A stretch of DNA of 64,000 nt from JAKFWI01 sp031399165 (GCA_031399165.1 JANNOO010000035.1:62001-126000), one strand, 5' to 3'; shown: positions 17,475 through 26,035, counted from the stretch's first letter. A program made the numbers and translations. The notes: a model not told the origin generated them from the sequence alone.

Positions 17475-19064
17475 ATGACGGAGGATAATCAGCTCAAACG
17501 GCGCGATCTATTGAGCATGATCGGCATGTTTGGCGGATCGATTGCTTTGTACAATGCTATGACCGCGTTGGGACACGCTGAAGAGTCGCGTTTTAGTAGT
17601 CCCATCAACCTTTCTGGCGCACCGAAGGGCAAGAGCGTTGTCATCCTTGGCGCCGGACTTGCTGGCTTGGTGGCGGCGTATGAATTAAAAAAAGCTGGCT
17701 ACAGGGTACAAGTTCTTGAATATCAGGATCGCGCTGGCGGAAGATGTTATTCTGTCCGTGGCGGCGACAAAATCGTTGAAATCGGCGGGACGACGCAGGT
17801 TTGCGAGTTCGCGCCGGGTAATTACCTGAATCCCGGACCCTGGCGTATTCCGCACCATCATCGCGCGCTGCTGCATTACTGCAAGGCGCTTGGCGTGGAA
17901 CTTGAGCCATTTATTCAATACAACCAAAACTGCTTCGTCCATAATTCACGCGGGTTCGGCGGCAAGCCGCAGCGCTACAAGGAATTGGCCGTCGATTTCA
18001 AAGGCCACACGTCGGAACTGTTGAGCAAGGCGCTTAAAGCCGGCGCGCTCGATCAGAACGTTTCAAAGGAAGACAAGGAAAAGCTTGTCGAAGCGCTGAG
18101 GGAATGGGGCCTGCTTAATGCCGATCTCAGCTACGCATCCAGTCTGCGCGTCTCTACCCAGCGCGGTTACAATCGGGCTCCTGGCGGCGGGCCTGAAGGC
18201 GCGCCAACGCCTTCGAAAATCAACTCGCTGTCTGATGTGCTTTCGTCAGGCGTGTGGACGCAGATGAGCTTCTATTTCAACTATGTGATGCAAACCACGA
18301 TGTTCCAGCCCAAAGGCGGGATGGACATGATCGGCAAAGCCTTCGCTAAGCAACTACCCCGCGAGGTGCGTCTCAACACCAAGGTCACGCGCATCGCACA
18401 AGACGCGAGCGGCGTTACAATCAACTGGAGCGACGCAAAGAATGGGCAGGCCGGCGTCAGCAAGGCCGATTTTTGCTTGAACACAATCCCGCTTCCCGTG
18501 CTGAGCCAACTCGACATACAAGTAGGCCCAGCCATGAAGGCAGCGATCAGCGCAGTGCCCTTCAGTCCGCAGGTCAAGATCGGGCTCGAAATGCGCCGGC
18601 GCTTCTGGGAGGACAATTACGCGATTTATGGCGGACACAGTTTCACTGATCAGCCGATCCAGCTGATCTCCTATCCCAACAATAATATGCACAAAAGCGG
18701 ACCTGCCGTGTTGCTCGGCGCCTTTGCAAGCAACGCCAACGGTCTACTGCTCGCCGGCATGACGCCCGCCGAACGAATAGAGTCGGCGCTGCGCCAGGGG
18801 TCGGTTTTTCATCCGGCTGAATATCGTAAGGAGTTCATGAACGGCGTCTCCTTCGCATGGAGCCGAATGCCATGGATTCTCGGCTGCACTTCGCGCTGGA
18901 CGGATGCATCGCGAAGCGAACACTATAAAAATCTGACCGCGATGGACGGCCGGATCGTTTTGGCGGGAGAGCATGCATCCTATTACGGCGGCTGGATGGA
19001 AGGCTCCCTGCTTTCGGCGTTAGATGCGATCGCTCGCATACATGAACGCGCTGTAGCAGCGTGA
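17475..19064 (+). CDS. Exported flavin monoamine-oxidase-family dehydrogenase (copy 1)
   Basis: 529 residues from the ATG at 17475, with AAGGAA nine bases upstream. A start 39 bases earlier lacks a site. A Tat signal (LKRRDLLSMIGMFGG) precedes the FAD-binding VVILGAGLAGLVAAYELKKA and the second motif GRCYSVRGG. The MAO-fold Lys lies in PQVKIGLEMRRRFW, and the C-terminal FAD motif is IVLAGEHASYYGGWMEG. No Cys stands where MAO-A/B attach FAD covalently. Known members oxidise primary or secondary amines or L-amino acids. NicA2 of this family uses a cytochrome c rather than oxygen, and the following cytochrome gene suggests the same here. The substrate is unknown. Confidence 0.87.
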   Translation: MTEDNQLKRRDLLSMIGMFGGSIALYNAMTALGHAEESRFSSPINLSGAPKGKSVVILGAGLAGLVAAYELKKAGYRVQVLEYQDRAGGRCYSVRGGDKIVEIGGTTQVCEFAPGNYLNPGPWRIPHHHRALLHYCKALGVELEPFIQYNQNCFVHNSRGFGGKPQRYKELAVDFKGHTSELLSKALKAGALDQNVSKEDKEKLVEALREWGLLNADLSYASSLRVSTQRGYNRAPGGGPEGAPTPSKINSLSDVLSSGVWTQMSFYFNYVMQTTMFQPKGGMDMIGKAFAKQLPREVRLNTKVTRIAQDASGVTINWSDAKNGQAGVSKADFCLNTIPLPVLSQLDIQVGPAMKAAISAVPFSPQVKIGLEMRRRFWEDNYAIYGGHSFTDQPIQLISYPNNNMHKSGPAVLLGAFASNANGLLLAGMTPAERIESALRQGSVFHPAEYRKEFMNGVSFAWSRMPWILGCTSRWTDASRSEHYKNLTAMDGRIVLAGEHASYYGGWMEGSLLSALDAIARIHERAVAA

Positions 19065-19129
19065 GAGATTCACGTTTCAACTATCGAGGAAAATTTCTTA
19101 CCGATACCGGCCCACCGGAGATTTCAACC

Positions 19130-19558
19130 ATGGTCCAAAAAATTGCCGGGCTGATAACGTTCGCCATGGCGCTGGTGCTGGCGGCATCAGGCGCGCATGG
19201 CCAAGCAGACTCCGCCGGAAGCAGCGTTAGCACTAATGAAATCTCATCCGACGGCAAAGGTATCTATCAGCAGATGTGCCAGGCTTGCCATATGGCTGAC
19301 GCCAAGGGCGCGGTAGGCGCGGGCGCTTCCATCCCTGCGCTCGCCGGAAACGCCAACCTTTCTGAAAAAGGATTTCTCGTAAAAATGCTTCTGGACGGTC
19401 GCGGCGGAATGCCGGGATTTAGCGATGCGCTGAGTGAGAAACAAATCGCCGCTGTCGCCACTTACGTGCGCAGCCACTACAACTCATATTCCGGCCCGGT
19501 GACAGAAGCCGATGTGAAGCAATTCGTAAAACCAAAAGATCCGCCGTCGCCGGAATAA
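19130..19558 (+). CDS. c-type cytochrome paired with amine dehydrogenase copy 1
   Basis: 142 residues from the ATG at 19130 (CCGGAG nine bases upstream), with a Sec signal ending SGAHGQA. A GTG at 19061 overlapping the flavoenzyme stop would add 23 residues ahead of the signal and is less likely. There is a single haem motif, CQACH, and Met ligand candidates in LLDGRGGMPGF. It is close in sequence to the cytochrome at 19580 (both have C-x-ACHM and KGA[VE]GAG). It is convergent with that gene, and the two stop codons lie 21 bases apart. Probable electron acceptor of the preceding dehydrogenase. Confidence 0.86.
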   Translation: MVQKIAGLITFAMALVLAASGAHGQADSAGSSVSTNEISSDGKGIYQQMCQACHMADAKGAVGAGASIPALAGNANLSEKGFLVKMLLDGRGGMPGFSDALSEKQIAAVATYVRSHYNSYSGPVTEADVKQFVKPKDPPSPE

Positions 19559-19579
19559 CGGTATAGTATCGCGCGCAAC

Positions 19580-20020
19580 CTAATTGGTTTCGCGAATCTC
19601 CTTTACTTCAGCAGCAGTGACCAGGTCCGTGTACTTATTTCCCATATGCGCGCGAGTATAATTCACGACATCAGCAACCTGCTGATCGCTCATCATCGAC
19701 CCAATAGGCGGCATGCCGTTAAGGCCTTTCAGGATGACCATTACCGAATAGGCGCCGGTTGCGAGGCGGGGGTTATTTGCGAGGGCTGGATAGCGCCCCG
19801 CCCCCTCAGCGCCTTTGCCGTCCGGCATATGACAGGCAGCGCAAACACGACGATACATTTTCTCCCCGTCAGTCTCGGCGAACGTGGTGCGTGCAACGAA
19901 GGCGCCATCCGCGGCGTCTTGCGCCTCCCATGACGGCGCTTTTGCGGGGCTCGTTTGGGAGTGGGCGACGGCCATAGTTGCGGTGCATACAACTAGCAGA
20001 ACCAAAGTAATTTTTTTCAT
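19580..20020 (-). CDS. c-type cytochrome paired with amine dehydrogenase copy 2
   Basis: 146 residues from the ATG at 20020 (MKKITLVLLVVCTATMAVAH), one base after the stop of its flavoenzyme partner. The longer start at 20062 would lie inside that gene. The haem motif is CAACH, followed by MPDGKGAEGAGRYPALANNP, and the Met ligand is probably in GLNGMPPIGSMM. It mirrors the cytochrome at 19130 in size, motif context and partner. The expected role is to take electrons from the exported dehydrogenase at 20022. Confidence 0.87.
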   Translation of the reverse strand: MKKITLVLLVVCTATMAVAHSQTSPAKAPSWEAQDAADGAFVARTTFAETDGEKMYRRVCAACHMPDGKGAEGAGRYPALANNPRLATGAYSVMVILKGLNGMPPIGSMMSDQQVADVVNYTRAHMGNKYTDLVTAAEVKEIRETN

Positions 20021-20021
20021 G

Positions 20022-21614
20022 TCAGCTCGCCACGACCCGCGCGTGAAGGCGCGTGATTGCATCTATTGCAGAAGTAATGCCGCCTTCTATCCACCCGCCG
20101 TAATAAGACGCGTGTTCGCCCGCAAGCAAAACCCGCCCATCCATCTTGCAAAGGTTCTCGTAATGGTTGGCGCGCGCGCTTTCAGACCAGGTTCCAAAGC
20201 AACCCAACACCCACGGCACGCGATGCCATCCGACAGCAACGCCGTTCATGAATTCCGATTTGTATTGCGTATGAATTTTCGAACCCCACTCAAGCACGCG
20301 CGCTATGCGCTGTTCAGGCGCTAACGCGGTGAGTTCATATCCCGTCGCCCCACCTACGTAGCATCCAAGCAGAACGCCTGGTCCCTTGGCTCCGTAATTC
20401 GTGCTGGGATAGCTGATCTGGCTGTTCGGAAGATCGGTATAGGTTATGCCGCCATAGATGAACTCATCCTGCTCCCAAAAGCGGCGTTTGAACTCAAGCC
20501 CGACCTTTACGCTGGTGGAATAGGGAACGGCGCGGATCGCGCTGGCCAGTTCGGGGCTCGAATCCATTTCGATCTGAGAAAGCACCGGCAGTGGAATAGT
20601 GCATAGGCAATAATCCGCACTTGCATTCATTACCTTACCCGACTTGGTATCGGTGAAAGTAACCGTGACTGAATTTTCTCCCTGCTTGATCGCTGTAACT
20701 TTACTGTTCCGGCGCACAAGATGGCCGACCGCGCGCTCGAAGCCTCTGGCCACCATTTGCATGCCGCCGACTGGCTGGAAAATGGTGTACTGATGATCCC
20801 AGGTGAGGTTAGTGGCGATGTTGCGCCACGCGCCCGAGCGCAGCACCGTCTCAAGCGTCATGGGCTCTGATGGTATTGGCTGAGCGGTCAAACCGCCGCC
20901 AGCATCTTTCTCCCAACCGCGCCGATTGCTTGAAGGCTGACCTTTCACATAGCGGAAATCCTTGTCGAGCGCTCCCCAGCTTCGCAGGGCCTCGAGCAGG
21001 ATTTCGCCATCCTCCTTGGTGATCCGGTCGTTCAGCGCACCCTGCCGGACCGACTTCGACAGCAGCTCGCCGACATAACCGTAAAAATCGGCTTGGACAT
21101 GCCGGTAGCGCTGCGGCTTTCCGCCGAATGCATTCTTCGAGTGGACGTAGGCATTATAATTGGTTTGTATGAAGGGTTCGAGCGCGACGCCAAGCTCATG
21201 GCAATAATGCATCAGGCCGTAATGATGCCATGGAATGCGCCACGGGCCGGGATTAATGTAATTGCCCGGTGCAAACTGGCACCGCTGCGTGGCGCCGCCG
21301 AGTTCAGTGTAAACATCGCCGCCGTAGAGCGACCATGCGCGCCCGCCGAGGCGATTGTTGTATTCCAAAATCTGAACTTTATAGCCCGCACGGCTAAGCT
21401 CCAGCGCTGCAGTCATGCCCGCCACGCCAGCGCCAAGAATTATAATAGAGGCGCCTTTCGCACCGCCCTCAAGTTTGACAGGCCCCTTGAATGTTGAGGC
21501 CCGCGCTTGATCAAGGGCGGTCATGGCCATGTACATCGCCGATGCGCCGGCGGCTTTTCCCACCATGGCCAACAGGCTGCGCTTTGTTAGCTGCGGCGCG
21601 GGCACATCTTCCAT
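20022..21614 (-). CDS. Exported flavin monoamine-oxidase-family dehydrogenase (copy 2)
   Basis: 530 residues from the ATG at 21614, with AAGG seven bases upstream. It is a clear paralogue of copy 1, with about half the positions shared by eye and block-for-block agreement (NPGPWRIP, FGGKPQRY, ELLSKS, IPLPVLSQ, FMNGV, AGEHASYYGGW). The export signal carries Lys-Arg (LTKRSLLAMVGKAAG) instead of twin Arg, a variant still used by some Tat substrates. The FAD motif is IIILGAGVAGMTAALELSRA and the MAO Lys is in TSVKVGLEFKRRFW. No covalent-FAD Cys is seen. It lies between the acylase gene upstream and its cytochrome downstream, so acylase, dehydrogenase and cytochrome may form one minus-strand operon. 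Confidence 0.87.
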   Translation of the reverse strand: MEDVPAPQLTKRSLLAMVGKAAGASAMYMAMTALDQARASTFKGPVKLEGGAKGASIIILGAGVAGMTAALELSRAGYKVQILEYNNRLGGRAWSLYGGDVYTELGGATQRCQFAPGNYINPGPWRIPWHHYGLMHYCHELGVALEPFIQTNYNAYVHSKNAFGGKPQRYRHVQADFYGYVGELLSKSVRQGALNDRITKEDGEILLEALRSWGALDKDFRYVKGQPSSNRRGWEKDAGGGLTAQPIPSEPMTLETVLRSGAWRNIATNLTWDHQYTIFQPVGGMQMVARGFERAVGHLVRRNSKVTAIKQGENSVTVTFTDTKSGKVMNASADYCLCTIPLPVLSQIEMDSSPELASAIRAVPYSTSVKVGLEFKRRFWEQDEFIYGGITYTDLPNSQISYPSTNYGAKGPGVLLGCYVGGATGYELTALAPEQRIARVLEWGSKIHTQYKSEFMNGVAVGWHRVPWVLGCFGTWSESARANHYENLCKMDGRVLLAGEHASYYGGWIEGGITSAIDAITRLHARVVAS

Positions 21615-21819
21615 GAAGAACCTTGTTGGCTGTCGTCCGGTGGGATCCAACCGTATTTCAAAGGCTTACAGTTGGACCTCGTAGAAGCGCCAGCAAGTGC
21701 TTAAGTCGTGCGCCCCGACGAGCATGGCGGTCTCAGCTCTTCGCCCTCAATACGTCATTTCGCTTATTGGGAAAGCGATGCGACACGCGCGTGCAGTTTG
21801 CGCGCTCAGAGGGGCGATA

Positions 21820-23907
21820 CTAAAAGCCAACCCTCTCCTCGACGTTCGCTTCCACTTCCGCGCGCGTATACCACAAGGTGCGGAACGTCTTCTCAGCCAT
21901 GAAGTTCAGTTGATCGCTACGGTGCTGCGTGCCGGGTTGTGTCGAGCTGCCATAGCTCATCAACCCCACTGCTTTGATCGGCGTAGAGAATTCCACCATC
22001 GCGACCCAGGTCTCGCCATGTACAGGAACACGCGTACCGTTCTGCATCGCGCCCCACGAAATAACACGGAAAACACCCAGGTTGCCGAACCCGCCATTAC
22101 CAGGAACAGAAACGGCGCCGCCAAGACTGAAGCGGGAGACCTCCCCGAAGGGGCGGTCAATCCGCCCGTACAATTTTATCGTTTCTCCGATTGCAGCCTT
22201 CAACATGGCGACTGCCTGGCCTTGGTCCATTATTCCGGATGGCGTTGAGATGGGCGCCTCTTCAGACCAGGGTATCTTGAAATTTGTTTCGCTCTGAAAC
22301 GTCGGCCCCGCAAACTTGCGGGCAAAGGTCTCGAAGAGAAGAGCGGCTCTGGCGTCCCCGTCGTAACGCCGGTTCCATGCCGCCAACAAAGCCGCAGCCT
22401 CTTGCACAGCAGGATCGGGATCGCGCAAAGCAGCCGTGATCAAATCGTCAAGGACGCGATCGGCCAGGAGTGCGCGCGTGTTGAGTTTACGCGCTTGAAA
22501 GTCTTCGAAAGATATCTTCTCAGCGTTAGCAAGAAGATGATTGGAGTGCTGCGCCCGCAACGAGAGCGGTCCGTTGTTGGCCATGTATGGCGGATAGTCT
22601 TCGTAGCGAAGTTTTGCGGGATAGGTGGAGAGCCACGGCGGATCATTGGTATTTTGCACATATCCTGAGGCCGGATCGCTCACCTTTGGCAGGTCATCGT
22701 ATGGATGCACGCCCTTCCATAAAGTGTTGGACGTATCGCCAGGGACTAAGCCAGACCAAAACCGCAAATCGCCTTCCCTGTGTTTGGGAAGGATGCCGTT
22801 ATAAAGATATTGTACGTGCCCTTCCTTGTCTGCATAGATGATATTGAACGAAGGAACCTGCACCCGTTTCATCACCGCCTGATATTCGGCAAAGTTCGCG
22901 GCTTTACTCATGTCCCAATATTGCAGGAGGGCGCCGGGGCGATCCAAGCCGGCGACACGCAGCGCCACAATCTTTCCGTCACGCCGCGTGAAGGCTGGGC
23001 CATGCACGCTTGATTGCACTTCGAACGTCTCTGGCTTCAGGCTTCCATCCGTTTGAAGCACCTTGTAGGTCTTGGCGACCGATGAAAACGGCCGCACTTT
23101 GCCATCAAACAGGTAGCCTCCTGGAACCGTTTTCAGTTCGTAATTCGTCGCCCCGAGAACACCGTTGACCGTGTTGGTAAAACCCATCCGGTCGTTGAAC
23201 ATGAAGCGCAGCACCGGCAAGCCCACCTGCGTGGCGCCATACGCATGGAAACCGGGCGAGTTCAGGTCGACTTCCATATACGTGTAATAGCTCGGGGCCC
23301 AGGGAAGGTGCGGGTTAGCTAGGAGCATCGTATTTCCACTGGCCGATTTCCTGGGCATCACGGCCCAAGCATTAGAGCCCGCCTCGTCGTTAGCATTCAG
23401 CGTGCGCGCTTGCGGCGCTACATAGATATAATTCATAAGGCGATGGGCGTGCGCCATGACATCGACGCCGGTGATCGGCAAAACCTGGCGCATAGCCGGA
23501 TCGAGCTTGTCCGGATGCGCACGGCCATACGCCGTCATGCCTGCAGCGAACGCGTCCAGATTGCTGCGAAAGCGCCGCGGCTGTCGTTTGTACCAAGAAG
23601 CCGCGCGATCATAGATTCCGTTTGCGATCACCCACCGGTCCGACTCCGCCTCGCCCGCTCCCCAATATTCGGCGGCTCTCCCGCGGGCTTGACCGTAAAG
23701 TTTCAAGACCAGGTCGCCATGGTTTTTCACCGTGGCGTAGCCAAACCCGTAAAACATGCTCGCTTCGTCCGCGCCATAGATGTGCGGTACACCATACCGA
23801 TCAAACAAAATCTCACCGTTGTAGTCTGGCGCGCCAAACACAGGCGCTGACGAACAGGTCAGCATCAGAACAAGAGCGGTGCTCAAATTACGGAGCGACA
23901 TGATCAT
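21820..23907 (-). CDS. Penicillin-acylase-family (Ntn-hydrolase) periplasmic amidase
   Basis: 695 residues from the ATG at 23907 (GGTGAGA just upstream; a second ATG at 23901 is equally possible). A Sec signal ends SSAPVFGA. The alpha-chain region opens GEILFDRYGVPHIYGADEAS, typical of the family. Autocatalytic cleavage is expected before Ser of EAGSNAWAV (residue about 178), which becomes the N-terminal nucleophile. Later blocks (ANPHLPWAPSYYTYMEVDLN, NDRMGFTNTVNG, SSVHGPAF) also fit. Known relatives hydrolyse penicillins, acyl-homoserine lactones and lipopeptide amides. The neighbouring amine dehydrogenases suggest it frees an amine or amino acid from an N-acyl compound. The substrate is not readable from sequence. 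Confidence 0.9.
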   Translation of the reverse strand: MIMSLRNLSTALVLMLTCSSAPVFGAPDYNGEILFDRYGVPHIYGADEASMFYGFGYATVKNHGDLVLKLYGQARGRAAEYWGAGEAESDRWVIANGIYDRAASWYKRQPRRFRSNLDAFAAGMTAYGRAHPDKLDPAMRQVLPITGVDVMAHAHRLMNYIYVAPQARTLNANDEAGSNAWAVMPRKSASGNTMLLANPHLPWAPSYYTYMEVDLNSPGFHAYGATQVGLPVLRFMFNDRMGFTNTVNGVLGATNYELKTVPGGYLFDGKVRPFSSVAKTYKVLQTDGSLKPETFEVQSSVHGPAFTRRDGKIVALRVAGLDRPGALLQYWDMSKAANFAEYQAVMKRVQVPSFNIIYADKEGHVQYLYNGILPKHREGDLRFWSGLVPGDTSNTLWKGVHPYDDLPKVSDPASGYVQNTNDPPWLSTYPAKLRYEDYPPYMANNGPLSLRAQHSNHLLANAEKISFEDFQARKLNTRALLADRVLDDLITAALRDPDPAVQEAAALLAAWNRRYDGDARAALLFETFARKFAGPTFQSETNFKIPWSEEAPISTPSGIMDQGQAVAMLKAAIGETIKLYGRIDRPFGEVSRFSLGGAVSVPGNGGFGNLGVFRVISWGAMQNGTRVPVHGETWVAMVEFSTPIKAVGLMSYGSSTQPGTQHRSDQLNFMAEKTFRTLWYTRAEVEANVEERVGF

Positions 23908-23963
23908 TCTCACCGGCTGTGGGCGGCGTGGGCGCCGCACCGAAACCCATTCCAAGATTACAG

Positions 23964-24051
23964 TTAGAGCATTTTCCAGCGAAGTGGATGCGGTTCGTCG
24001 TCAGAAAATGCGGCCACACAAAAATCTAGAGCAGGCGCCGGTTTCGTGAGC
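23964..24051. repeat. Dispersed alphaproteobacterial intergenic repeat (GCATTTTCCAGCGAAGTGGA type)
   Basis: Begins TTAGAGCATTTTCCAGCGAA and contains CAGAAAATGCGG, a run of A, CTAGAGC and a final GCCGGTTTCGTGA. From memory this matches a family of short intergenic repeats found many times in alphaproteobacterial genomes. The arms AGCATTTTC and GAAAATGC are complementary, so it can fold. From here to 24463 three overlapping frames are open, but none has a ribosome-binding site or a recognisable domain, so I call no gene there. Confidence 0.55.
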
Positions 24052-24463
24052 AAAGTTAGTTGACGGCGGGCTGGTCCAACTGGGCTGTTGCCGCTTCAGT
24101 GGACGCCACACCGCCCATGATGCTTTCTGGCCGGCGGCGCGGGCGCACTTCCACGAAAAATAAGGCATCCCGATCGTCGCTGGCGCAGGCGATGCGCAAC
24201 AACTTTCCCGACGCCAAAGACACGCTCTGCCCTGTCGGCTTTGTCGCGGAGCTGCGCCTGAAATCCGACCAGGCAGCAACGTTCCGCCATTGCCGCAGAC
24301 AACAAGCATCGCCGAAGCGATGGACCTGCTTAACCCCCAGGCCAGCCATCGAACCAAGCGCCGCGGTGTTGAGTCGTCCGCGCAGATCAAAGCCGATAGA
24401 TGGGAGCCTCTCCGCCAGGCTGAAGCGCCTGCGCCTCCGCCCGGCATTAGAGCCGGGATGCAA

Positions 24464-25705
24464 TCAAGTCCGCGTACGGTCCAGCCAGCGCATCGCAGGT
24501 GTGGCGCTTATGCCGTGAACCACGATGGACACGAGCACGACCAGACCAGTGATCGCCCACAGCCGCTCACTTGATGCAAACTCACCGTGATTGACGCCGT
24601 AGGCGATGTAATAAAACGACCCGATGCCGCGAATGCCAAAGAAGGAGATCAGGGCGCGCTCCTGGGCGGGATGACCCGACCCGATGAGTGATATCCATCC
24701 CGCCAGCGGCCGGATTAAGAACACGATCGCAAGCGCTGCGAGGTAGTCGGGCCACGTCAGGTTGGCGAACAGTCCGGTTGCAATGGCCCCGCCGAACAAG
24801 ACGAGCACGAGCATCATCAACAGACGTTCGATCTGTTCGGAAAAATCGTGCAAGGCTTCGTGATATTGGTGATTGCGTTCGGTATCGCGCAGCACGAGAG
24901 CGGCGACAAACACAGCAAGAAATCCGTAACCGTGTAAAATCTCTGTGCTCGCATAGGCCACAAAAGTTGCGCCAATCGCGACAAGCCCATCGCGTGTCCC
25001 CGACAATTTCGAGCGCGACCTGCCAAAGGTGAGCCAGCCCAAGCCGCGCCCGACCAGCCATCCCGTGCCGACGCCGGCCAAAACGCGCCACAAAACATCA
25101 ACCAAGAGCCAGCCGCCGAGCATAGAGGGGGCTGGCCATGCGCCCGATGATGCTGCGGCCAATCCGAAAACCAGCGCAAGGTGCACAAAGGGAAACGCAA
25201 GTCCGTCATTGAGGCCGGCTTCTGATGTCAGCGAGAACCTGACCTCATCCTCCTCTCCCGATCGGGGCTTTCCGACCTGCACCTCTGAAGCCAGAACGGG
25301 GTCCGTCGGCGCCAGCGCGGCGCCAAGCAACAACGCCATCGCCACTGGAAGATTCAATGCATAGACGGCGAGGAGCGTGACCACGAGAATTGTGATCGGC
25401 ATCGCGACGCCGAGCAGCCGCCAAGTCGACGCCCACGACCGCAGGCCAATCTTGCGATCGATTTTTAGCCCCGCGCCCATGAGGGAGATGATGATAACCG
25501 CCTCGCAGAGTTTTTCTACGATGGTGTCGTAAGTGCGCGGGTCGGGATCGAACCGCAGCCACCCAAGCCCAAAGATACCTGCCCCTAGCCCCACACACAC
25601 GATCGACAAAGATAAAGGTATCGTCTTCAGCGCGAGCGGGAGCCACGCCACCAAAAGCACGATAACGCCCAGCCCCAGCAAGAAAGCGATGTACGGATCA
25701 AGCAT
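24464..25705 (-). CDS. Cation:proton antiporter, CPA1/NhaP type
   Basis: 413-residue integral membrane protein with about a dozen hydrophobic segments. The ion-binding region reads GAALAPTDPVLASEVQVGKP, then FSLTSEAGLNDGLAFPF with the paired acidic and Asn residues of CPA1 exchangers. Nearby hydrophobic repeats (LMGAGLKIDRKIGLRSWAST) are typical. The cytosolic regulatory tail of some NhaP proteins is missing, so this is the short form. It probably exchanges Na+ or K+ for H+ at the inner membrane. It stands alone, with the probable repeat region downstream and a gene-poor gap upstream. Confidence 0.9.
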   Translation of the reverse strand: MLDPYIAFLLGLGVIVLLVAWLPLALKTIPLSLSIVCVGLGAGIFGLGWLRFDPDPRTYDTIVEKLCEAVIIISLMGAGLKIDRKIGLRSWASTWRLLGVAMPITILVVTLLAVYALNLPVAMALLLGAALAPTDPVLASEVQVGKPRSGEEDEVRFSLTSEAGLNDGLAFPFVHLALVFGLAAASSGAWPAPSMLGGWLLVDVLWRVLAGVGTGWLVGRGLGWLTFGRSRSKLSGTRDGLVAIGATFVAYASTEILHGYGFLAVFVAALVLRDTERNHQYHEALHDFSEQIERLLMMLVLVLFGGAIATGLFANLTWPDYLAALAIVFLIRPLAGWISLIGSGHPAQERALISFFGIRGIGSFYYIAYGVNHGEFASSERLWAITGLVVLVSIVVHGISATPAMRWLDRTRT

Positions 25706-25896
25706 TCGGCGCTTCCCGCGCGCGCAATAGAAGAGGCCGGTTCAAGTGGTGATCGCTGTTCGGGATTTAGACAAGAGCAGCTCCAGTGCGCGCGCGCATT
25801 TCGGGATATTCGGCATCCTTGGCGCACTTGTCGTCTTGTGGGCCCAACGCGGCAATTGGCCGAAAGTTTCGTGGCGTTGATGTCGTACAGTACAAA

Positions 25897-26016
25897 TCAC
25901 GGCCGCACGTCGTGATCGCCGGCTTCATGCGCGTCAGCGACCAACGACAGTTCGTCCAGCGTTAGGACGCGTGAAAGCGTTGCCCGAACTACGGCCCGAT
26001 GCGTCGTCGCAAGCAT
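25897..26016 (-). CDS. Possible 39-residue protein
   Basis: ATG at 26016, stop TGA at 25899-25897. The translation is protein-like: MLATTHRAVVRATLSRVL then TLDELSLVADAHEAGDHDVR and a final Pro, with an amphipathic helix and an acidic/His tail. Third-position GC is moderate. The start codon lies inside one arm of the 26009 hairpin and has no good Shine-Dalgarno sequence, so it may be a decayed or spurious frame. I do not recognise a family. Confidence 0.3.
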   Translation of the reverse strand: MLATTHRAVVRATLSRVLTLDELSLVADAHEAGDHDVRP

Positions 26017-26035
26017 CACCAGCGGTGATGCTTGC
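26009..26035. promoter_or_regulatory. Perfect 12-base inverted repeat upstream of adhC
   Basis: GCAAGCATCACC and GGTGATGCTTGC are exact complements separated by AGC. The site lies 54 bases before the adhC start. No T run follows on either strand, so it is not an ordinary terminator. It may be an operator for a dimeric regulator or a 5' leader hairpin of the formaldehyde dehydrogenase message. Confidence 0.55.

Noticed and set aside
21820..23907. Acylase as a stand-alone quorum-quenching enzyme
   Set aside because: The family contains acyl-homoserine-lactone acylases, but the gene sits with amine dehydrogenases and exported RidA proteins, which point to amine release and oxidation. The simpler reading was not excluded.
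24056..24463. 135-codon minus-strand frame directly after the antiporter gene, and a 152-codon plus-strand frame over the same DNA
   Set aside because: The minus-strand frame begins with TTG without a ribosome-binding site and no domain is recognisable. Three frames are open together, as expected by chance at this GC content.
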